Assembly (NCBI GenBank): GCA_030064845.1
Contig: JASJEC010000026.1
Span: 1-51,779 of the forward strand
Reading direction: 5' to 3'
Origin: Kiloniellales bacterium
GTDB lineage: Bacteria > Pseudomonadota > Alphaproteobacteria > Kiloniellales > JAKSDN01
Length of the DNA stretch: 51,779 nucleotides
The position numbers and the translations under genes are program-made. The notes under the pieces are model-generated. The model was given only the letters and a program-made list of their open reading frames with translations. It was not told the origin of the DNA and ran no database searches. Below are positions 46,964-51,779 of this stretch, one piece after another (within the stretch, counting starts at the first letter, position 1; the number at the start of each line of letters is the position of its first letter).

Positions 46964-47932
46964 TCAGGAACTGGCAGGAAGGCGCCCCCGGTCGTGGACG
47001 GCCGTGAAGTCGAGCTCCGGGCCCGAGGGCACGATCCCCGAGGGGTTGATGGTCGGGTGGCTGCCATAGTAGTGCCGCTTGATGTGCTGCATGTCGACGG
47101 TCCCGGCGACGCCGGGCATCTGATAGAGCTCCCGCGTGAAAGCCCAAAGATTTGGATAGTCGGCGAGGCGGCGCTTGTTGCACTTGAAGTGGCCGACGTA
47201 GACCGGGTCGAAACGCAGGAGCGTGGTGAACATCCGCCAGTCGGCCTCTGTCAGCCGTCCACCAGCCAGGTAGCGCTGACCGGAGAGCCGCGCCTCGAGC
47301 CAGTCGAGGCAGTCGAACAAGGCCTCGAAGGCCTCCTCGTAGGCTTCCTGGGTGGTCGCGAAGCCGGCCTTGTACACGCCGTTGTTGACCTTGTGGTAGA
47401 CCGCCTCGTTGACGGCCTCGATCTCGGCGCGCAGCGCCTCGGGGTAGAAGTCCCGCGCGGGGTCGCCCCAGGCGTCGAAGGCGCAGTTCAGCATGCGGAT
47501 GATCTCCGCCGACTCGTTGCTGACGATGGTCCCGGTCTTTTTGTCCCAGAGCACCGGGACGGTCACGCGACCGGTGTAGGCGGGATCCGCCTTGGTGTAG
47601 ATCTCGTGCAGGTAGGCCGCGCCGAAGAGGCCGTCGCCGGTGGCGTTCGGCCCCTTGCGGAACTCCCAGCCGTTCTCCGCCATGTGCCAGTGCACGACGG
47701 AGACCGAGATAACCTCCTCCAGGCCCTTGAGAGCCCGGAAGATCAGAGTGCGGTGGGCCCAGGGACAGGCGAGCGAAACGTAGAGGTGATAGCGGCCCGG
47801 CTCGGCGGGAAAGGGCCCGCCCTCGGCGGTGACCCAATCCCTGAACCGGCTATCCTGACGCTGGAACCGTCCGCCGCTGGCCTTGGTGTCGTACCACTGG
47901 TCGTGCCACTGGCCGTCGATCAGGAGTCCCAT
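46964..47932 (-). CDS. Glutathionyl-hydroquinone reductase (YqjG/ECM4 type)
   Basis: This glutathione S-transferase variant removes glutathione from glutathionyl-hydroquinones. The 322-residue product has the catalytic Cys56 in LACPWAHRTLIFRALKGL, VSVVHWHMAENGWEF, VPVLWDKKTGTIVSNESAEI and the C-terminal YPNLWAFTRELYQ and HYYGSHPTINPSGIVP, all diagnostic of the Xi class. It is followed upstream by doxX and pirin genes on the same strand, a redox-linked cluster. Confidence 0.94.
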   Translation of the reverse strand: MGLLIDGQWHDQWYDTKASGGRFQRQDSRFRDWVTAEGGPFPAEPGRYHLYVSLACPWAHRTLIFRALKGLEEVISVSVVHWHMAENGWEFRKGPNATGDGLFGAAYLHEIYTKADPAYTGRVTVPVLWDKKTGTIVSNESAEIIRMLNCAFDAWGDPARDFYPEALRAEIEAVNEAVYHKVNNGVYKAGFATTQEAYEEAFEALFDCLDWLEARLSGQRYLAGGRLTEADWRMFTTLLRFDPVYVGHFKCNKRRLADYPNLWAFTRELYQMPGVAGTVDMQHIKRHYYGSHPTINPSGIVPSGPELDFTAVHDRGRLPASS

Positions 47933-47957
47933 GGCGCCCTTCTCCGTCTTCTACCGA

Positions 47958-48431
47958 TCAGAATTCGCGGCCGATCTTCCGGTCGACCGACAGCTCGCCG
48001 CCGCCTTTGAGCGCGATAGCCAGGGCGATCAAACCCCAGAGCAGTGGATACTCGTAGCCGCCGGCGGTCCAGAAGAAACCGTTCGGCACATGTACGGTGA
48101 TGGCCACCGCCATGAGGATCGCAATACCGATCGCAGCCGGACGGGTCAGGAGACCAAGCGCCAAGAAGAGGCCGCCGAAGAACTCGGTGGCGCCGACCAG
48201 CACCGCGAAGAACATGCCAGGCTCGAGCCCGAGATTCTGGGCGAAGAAGCCGGCCGTGCCTTCGAGGCCGTAGCCGCCGAACCAGCCGAACAGCTTCTGG
48301 GCGCCGTGGGGCACGAGGATCAAGCCCGTGGCGACACGGATCAGGGGATAGGAGAGCCCCGAGAGGCTCTTGTAGAGCGGCGCCAGGGCCGGGATGATCG
48401 GCCGCGGCGCGGTCGTGGAACTGCTGGTCAT
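47958..48431 (-). CDS. DoxX-family membrane protein
   Basis: The 157-residue product has four membrane helices: LIRVATGLILVPHGAQKLFG, then FAQNLGLEPGMFFAVLVGAT, LGLLTRPAAIGIAILMAVA and a last helix around 125-148. VPHGAQKLFGWFGG is the DoxX/YphA hallmark. AGGAGGAGAGG precedes the ATG, which decides the start. DoxX proteins often accompany pirin and quinone-reductase genes, as here. The molecular role is unsettled. Confidence 0.9.
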   Translation of the reverse strand: MTSSSTTAPRPIIPALAPLYKSLSGLSYPLIRVATGLILVPHGAQKLFGWFGGYGLEGTAGFFAQNLGLEPGMFFAVLVGATEFFGGLFLALGLLTRPAAIGIAILMAVAITVHVPNGFFWTAGGYEYPLLWGLIALAIALKGGGELSVDRKIGREF

Positions 48432-48445
48432 CTTTCCTCTCCTCC

Positions 48446-48586
48446 TAGAGCGGATCATGTTTTGACGGAAACGCTTCGCGATTCCGACAAAACATGTGAA
48501 TCCGCTCTAAATCATAGTGTTAGAGCAGATTCACCGGGTTTGTCGGATCGCCTCCGGCGATTCCGTCAAACCCGGATCTGCTCTAG
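48446..48586. repeat. Hairpin repeat family 1, copy 2 (two tandem hairpins)
   Basis: Hairpin A opens with TAGAGCGGATCATGTTTTG and closes with CAAAACATGTGAATCCGCTC; hairpin B opens TTAGAGCAGATTCACCGGG and closes CCCGGATCTGCTCTA. The copy at 51297 has the same A+B order. It fills the gap between the pirin stop and the doxX ribosome site. Confidence 0.8.
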
Positions 48587-48591
48587 GGGCT

Positions 48592-49296
48592 CTAGTGGTG
48601 GGGCAGGTCGGCGAGCAGGAGTTCGGTCTCCTCCAGCGCCGTGACGGTGATCTCATCCAGGTCGCGGATCGTGACACCGTCCCGCGCCTTGGCTTCCTGG
48701 CCGTTGATCTCGAAGCGGCCGCTCGCCGCGACCAGATAGGCCAGACGGTCCGACCCGAGCCTGTGCGTCACGCTCTGGCCCGGCTGAAGCGTCGCGCCGA
48801 ATATCGTGGCGTCCTGGTTGATCGCCAAGGCCATGTCCTGGCCGTCGCGACCGGAAGCCAAGGGCACCAGCTCGCCGGCCCGCTCGCCCTTGGGGAAGCT
48901 GCGGGTGTCCCAGCGCGGCGGCAGGCCGCCGCTGTTCGGCTCGATCCAGATCTGGAAGATCTGGGTCGGTTCGGACTCCAGGTTGAACTCGGCGTGCTGG
49001 ATCCCGGTTCCGGCGGACATGACCTGCACGTCCCCCGCCACCGTCCGGCCTTCGTTGCCGAGGTGATCCTTGTGGGTGATCGCGCCCCGGCGCACGTAGG
49101 TGATGATCTCCATGTCCTGGTGGCCGTGGGGATCGAAGCCCGTGCCCGGCTGGATCGTGTCGTCGTTCCAGACCAGGAGGGGACCGACGCCGGTCCGAGA
49201 CGGGTCATAGTAGCCCGCAAAGCTGAAGTGGTAGCGCGCGCCGAGCCAGTCGTTGTCGAAGCGGCCCAGGCGCTCGAAGGGCAAGATCTCGATCAT
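48592..49296 (-). CDS. Pirin family protein
   Basis: The 234-residue product is a double beta-barrel cupin. It has [20 protein letters not shown], the metal-binding [20 protein letters not shown] with [18 protein letters not shown] with the fourth ligand, and FQIWIEP. Bacterial pirins include quercetin dioxygenase-like and regulatory forms. GAGGAGA before [11 protein letters not shown] sets the start, although the frame continues upstream into a wrbA remnant. It is in a cluster with doxX. Confidence 0.92.
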   Translation of the reverse strand: MIEILPFERLGRFDNDWLGARYHFSFAGYYDPSRTGVGPLLVWNDDTIQPGTGFDPHGHQDMEIITYVRRGAITHKDHLGNEGRTVAGDVQVMSAGTGIQHAEFNLESEPTQIFQIWIEPNSGGLPPRWDTRSFPKGERAGELVPLASGRDGQDMALAINQDATIFGATLQPGQSVTHRLGSDRLAYLVAASGRFEINGQEAKARDGVTIRDLDEITVTALEETELLLADLPHH

Positions 49297-49455
49297 CTCA
49301 AATCTCCTCGTCTTAAGGTCTTGGCCGCACAGCTTGGCGGCGATCTTGGCGACGTGCCGGCCCTGGAAGCGGGCGATGTCCAGCTCGTTCTCGCTGACCT
49401 GGCGGCTGCCGTCGGTGCCGGCCAGCGTGGTCGCGCCGTAGGGCCGCCCGCCCAC
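49297..49455 (-). pseudogene. wrbA: 3' remnant of wrbA (NAD(P)H:quinone oxidoreductase)
   Basis: The codons just upstream of pirin, in the same frame, read [18 protein letters not shown], then [20 protein letters not shown]. This matches by eye the C-terminus of E. coli WrbA ([20 protein letters not shown], then EELSIARYQGEYVAGLA). Only about 45 of some 200 codons remain. The usual stop is gone: the frame runs through [11 protein letters not shown] into the pirin ATG. The 5' three quarters were lost by deletion, next to the divergent lysR gene, which often controls wrbA in related clusters. Confidence 0.75.
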
Positions 49456-49508
49456 TGACCAGAAAGATGGTTTGTTTCATTAGGGAAAATTAGGTACGTC
49501 ATTCGAAA

Positions 49509-49536
49509 CTTATTGTTGACTGAAAGAAACAATAAG
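49509..49536 (+). promoter_or_regulatory. Perfect palindrome immediately before the lysR start
   Basis: CTTATTGTT-N10-AACAATAAG has 9-bp perfect arms and ends one base before the ATG. It lies in an AT-rich stretch and probably serves as an autoregulatory site or a translation-blocking hairpin. Confidence 0.55.
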
Positions 49537-50457
49537 ATGGACCACCTGGTCGACATGGCCCTCTTCGCCCGGGTCGCGGAGCTGGAGAGCTTCTCCGGCG
49601 CGGCGCGGGATCTCGGCCTCTCGAAATCCGCCGTCTCCAAGCGGATCGCCCGGCTCGAGGACCGCCTGGGCCTGCGCCTCCTGAACCGCACGACCCGCCG
49701 CCTCTCCCTGACCGAGGCCGGCACCGCCTTCTACGACGGCTGCCGGCGGGTCGTCGCCGAGGCCGAGGCGGCGAGCGAAGCGGTCTCGCACCTGGCGACC
49801 GCGCCGCGCGGAACGCTTCGGGTCAATGCGCCCATGTCCTTCGGGATGCTGCACGTGGCGCCCTGCCTGGCCGATTTCATGGCCCGCTATCCCGAGCTCA
49901 AGGTCGAGATGGTCTTCAACGACCGGATGGTCGACCTGGTCGAGGAGGGTTTCGATGTAGGGATCCGGATCACGCCGCTGCCGGATTCCAGCGTGATTTC
50001 CCGCCGCCTGGCACCCGCCCGCCTGGTGGTCGCGGCCGCGCCTTCCTACCTGGCGGCCAAGGGCTGGCCCGAGACGCCGGACGACCTGACCCGCCACGAG
50101 GCCCTGCTCTACGCCTACCGCAGCGGCGGCGACCGCTTCGCCTTCGCCAGCCCGGGCGGGCGCCGGACGATCTCCCTCGAGGGCCGCCTGCGCGCCAACA
50201 ACGGCGAGGCGCTCGCGACCGCCGCGGTCGGCGGCCTGGGAATCGCGATCCAGCCGAGCTTCATCCTGGCCGAGGCCCTGCGCGCCGGCCTGCTGGAGCC
50301 CCTCTTGACCGACTGGACCATCGATCACCCTGACGTCCACGCCGTCTACCCCGCCAGTCGCAACCTGTCGCCCAAGGTCCGCGTCTTCGTCGATTTCCTC
50401 GCCGAGCGCTTCGGCGACACGCCCTACTGGGAGCGGGGCCTGGGCGAAGCGGGGTAA
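49537..50457 (+). CDS. LysR-family transcriptional regulator
   Basis: The 306-residue product has the winged helix-turn-helix (MALFARVAELESFSGAARDL, SKSAVSKRIARLEDRLGLRL, LNRTTRRLSLTEAG) and an effector domain of the CrgA/YafC-like subgroup (APRGTLRVNAPMSFGMLHVA, DVGIRITPLPDSSVISRRLA). In related clusters such regulators often drive a divergent quinone reductase and pirin. Here the divergent wrbA is truncated, so pirin may be its remaining target. The ATG after the palindrome is preferred over an upstream TTG. Confidence 0.93.
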   Translation: MDHLVDMALFARVAELESFSGAARDLGLSKSAVSKRIARLEDRLGLRLLNRTTRRLSLTEAGTAFYDGCRRVVAEAEAASEAVSHLATAPRGTLRVNAPMSFGMLHVAPCLADFMARYPELKVEMVFNDRMVDLVEEGFDVGIRITPLPDSSVISRRLAPARLVVAAAPSYLAAKGWPETPDDLTRHEALLYAYRSGGDRFAFASPGGRRTISLEGRLRANNGEALATAAVGGLGIAIQPSFILAEALRAGLLEPLLTDWTIDHPDVHAVYPASRNLSPKVRVFVDFLAERFGDTPYWERGLGEAG

Positions 50458-50746
50458 CGGAAACCCTTGGCCTGAACGAGCCGCCTGTGCTATGGGCACG
50501 TTTCGAGGGTCGATACACACCGGCCCCGTGGAAAAGAACCGATGACCGCATCGCATCGCCAGCGACGACGACGAGAGGATCCCACGCGGACCGCGTGACA
50601 TCGGACCGATTGCAGCTCCAGGGCCAGCGACCACACCCCTCCAGCCGCGCCCCCGGGCAAGCGGGCCGACCCCCGGCGAACAATCCAAGAGAGCCGCGCC
50701 TGATACTTAGACAATGAGCGCTGCGGACTCCGGAAGAGGCGATGCG
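50458..50746. other. Gap without recognised gene
   Basis: Between lysR and the acetyltransferase gene I see only a short palindrome, CACGCG-GAC-CGCGTG (50583-50597), and a weak -10-like GATACTTAG near 50702. No coding pattern is convincing. Confidence 0.4.
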
Positions 50747-51286
50747 ATGACGTTCAAGATCCGGCCCCTAGGGCCCGAAGACCAAGACCTGCTCGAACCC
50801 TTGCTGGACCGCACCTTCGGTCCCGACCGCCTGGCCAAGACGGTCTACCGGCTGCGCGAAGGCGTCCCGGACCTGCAAGCCCTCGCCTTCGTCGCGGTCG
50901 ATGCCGACGACCAGGTTCACGCGTCGATCCGCTACTGGCCGGTCCTGATCGAAGGCGCGCCGGCCATTCTGCTCGGCCCGCTGGCGGTGGAGCCGGCGCT
51001 CCAGGGCCGGGGCATGGGGCGCGCCCTAATCGCCCACAGCCTGGCCGAGGCCCGCCGTCTCGGCCACGGCGTCTGCCTGGTGGTCGGCGAGGCCGACTAC
51101 TACGGTCCCTTCGGCTTCGTCAACGCGGCAGCCGCCGGAATCATGCTACCCGGACCGGTCGACCTAGAGCGCTTTCAGGTCCTAGAACTGAAGCCGGGCG
51201 CGCTGCAGGGACTGCGCGGTCTGGTCGGCCACGCACCCGAGGCCGAGACCGGCGGGCGCCCTTCGCGGAACGGCACCGCGGCGTAA
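50747..51286 (+). CDS. GNAT-family N-acetyltransferase (YhbS-like)
   Basis: The 179-residue product is an acetyl-CoA-dependent acetyltransferase: IRPLGPEDQDLLEPLLDRTF at the start, LLGPLAVEPALQGRGMGRAL with the Q/RxxGxG/A acetyl-CoA loop, and LVVGEADYYGPFGFVNA, typical of YhbS. The substrate is unknown. GAAGAGG precedes this ATG; another in-frame ATG 11 codons upstream lacks a ribosome site. Confidence 0.9.
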   Translation: MTFKIRPLGPEDQDLLEPLLDRTFGPDRLAKTVYRLREGVPDLQALAFVAVDADDQVHASIRYWPVLIEGAPAILLGPLAVEPALQGRGMGRALIAHSLAEARRLGHGVCLVVGEADYYGPFGFVNAAAAGIMLPGPVDLERFQVLELKPGALQGLRGLVGHAPEAETGGRPSRNGTAA

Positions 51287-51296
51287 GGCTGGGGCC

Positions 51297-51436
51297 TAGA
51301 GCGGATCATGTTTTGCCGGAAACGCTGCGCGGTTCCGGCAAAACATGTGAATCCGCTCGATATCACCTTGTTAGAGCAGATTCACCGGGTTTGATGGATC
51401 GCCTCTGGCGATTCAGTCAAACCCGGATCTGCTCTG
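51297..51436. repeat. Hairpin repeat family 1, copy 3 (two tandem hairpins)
   Basis: It has the same A+B hairpin order and spacing as the copy at 48446, with scattered substitutions of which several are compensated on the other arm (for example TTGCCGGAA with TTCCGGCAA instead of TTGACGGAA with TTCCGACAA). It begins 10 bp after the acetyltransferase stop. Confidence 0.8.
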
Positions 51437-51521
51437 GGCGGCACTTGGGCCTTGCCCGCCCCGCCCGGCGGGGCGCAGAGTGAGCCGGTCTTGCGAGCGC
51501 GGGAGCCGAAAGGATGCCCCG

Positions 51522-51779
51522 ATGACCGACTTCGCCGCTTCAGCCGACGAGATCGCCGCACTGGTACCGGACGGCTGCCTCCTGGCGCTGCCACCGGACT
51601 ACTCGGGCTGCGCCATGGCGGCCGTGCGCGCGCTGATCCACCGCGGCGCCCGGGACCTGAACTTGCTCGCCGTGCCGCAGATGGGGTTCCAGGCCGACCT
51701 GCTGATCGGCGCCGGCTGCGTCGCCGCCGTTGAGGCGGCCGCGGTGACCTTGGGCGAGCACGGCCCGGCGCCGCGCTTC
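51522..51779 (+). CDS. CoA-transferase subunit A, N-terminal part (3' end outside window)
   Basis: The 86 codons inside the window read MTDFAASADEIAALVPDGCL, then LALPPDYSGCAMAAVRALI, RRGA-like HRGARDLNLL and GFQADLLIGAGCVAAVEA. This is the start of a family I CoA-transferase alpha subunit, close to the glutaconate CoA-transferase A type. The frame is open at the window edge. AAAGGA precedes the ATG. A beta subunit gene would be expected just downstream. The acyl substrate cannot be told from this part. Confidence 0.8.
   Translation, partial: MTDFAASADEIAALVPDGCLLALPPDYSGCAMAAVRALIHRGARDLNLLAVPQMGFQADLLIGAGCVAAVEAAAVTLGEHGPAPRF

Overview
The window is high-GC, densely coded chromosomal DNA of an alphaproteobacterium, most likely from the Rhodospirillales/Kiloniellales side. 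This rests on gene content and order: greA-carB, lrp divergent from trxB, uvrC-pgsA close to molybdenum-cofactor genes, ybjN-proC, lgt-midA-pgeF, prs-rplY-pth-ychF, a phasin, and many short palindromic repeats. The order is from my knowledge of these families; no database search was possible. I see no tRNA, rRNA, CRISPR array, prophage or intact insertion sequence. One gene is cut at each edge: a histidine kinase on the left and a CoA-transferase subunit on the right.

Layout. Bases 1-3400: end of a sensor kinase, four direct repeats phased at 11 bp, a secreted protein made of Asn-Pro-Cys repeats, the periplasmic methionine sulfoxide reductase MsrP without its usual partner MsrQ, a small membrane protein and a peptidoglycan-binding lipoprotein. 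Bases 3400-3800: a hairpin repeat and a compact minus-strand unit (promoter, palindrome, 36-41 codon ORF, terminator). Bases 3850-10280: lysR, trxB, lrp, greA and carB. Bases 10489-16311: uvrB, a lipoprotein, msrB, a Ca2+/Na+ antiporter, a FolM-like reductase and folB. Bases 16312-16683: an AT-rich stretch with DnaA-box-like, CtrA-like and GANTC sites. Bases 16684-23649: uvrC, pgsA and the molybdenum-cofactor genes mobB, moeA, moaD and moaE around a secreted protein of unknown function. Bases 23875-28756: ilvE, a MarR regulator, a response regulator/kinase pair and a solo soluble kinase. Bases 28780-33625 (minus): a CsaA-like protein, phasin, a TetR/COQ9-like regulator, ybaK-proC-ybjN, a HAD phosphatase and ubiK. 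Bases 33821-44239 (plus): lgt-midA-pgeF, an M24-like hydrolase, a lipoprotein, prs-rplY-pth-ychF, a 274-bp inverted-repeat element, a LysE exporter and a nitroreductase. Bases 44269-51779: a large MscS channel, a glutathionyl-hydroquinone reductase, DoxX, pirin with a wrbA remnant, lysR, a GNAT acetyltransferase and the partial CoA transferase.

Themes. Protein oxidation repair and redox balance recur (MsrP, MsrB, TrxB, nitroreductase, glutathionyl-hydroquinone reductase, DoxX, pirin). The Mo-cofactor genes here serve the assembly of enzymes such as MsrP. The phasin points to polyhydroxyalkanoate storage. The best candidates for something undescribed are the Asn-Pro-Cys repeat protein beside MsrP with its phased operator; the stand-alone small-ORF unit at 3538-3742, whose start-site palindrome resembles the phasin operator; the origin-like segment upstream of uvrC; a 23-codon membrane mini-ORF nested in a lipoprotein gene; and the wrbA remnant fused in frame to pirin.
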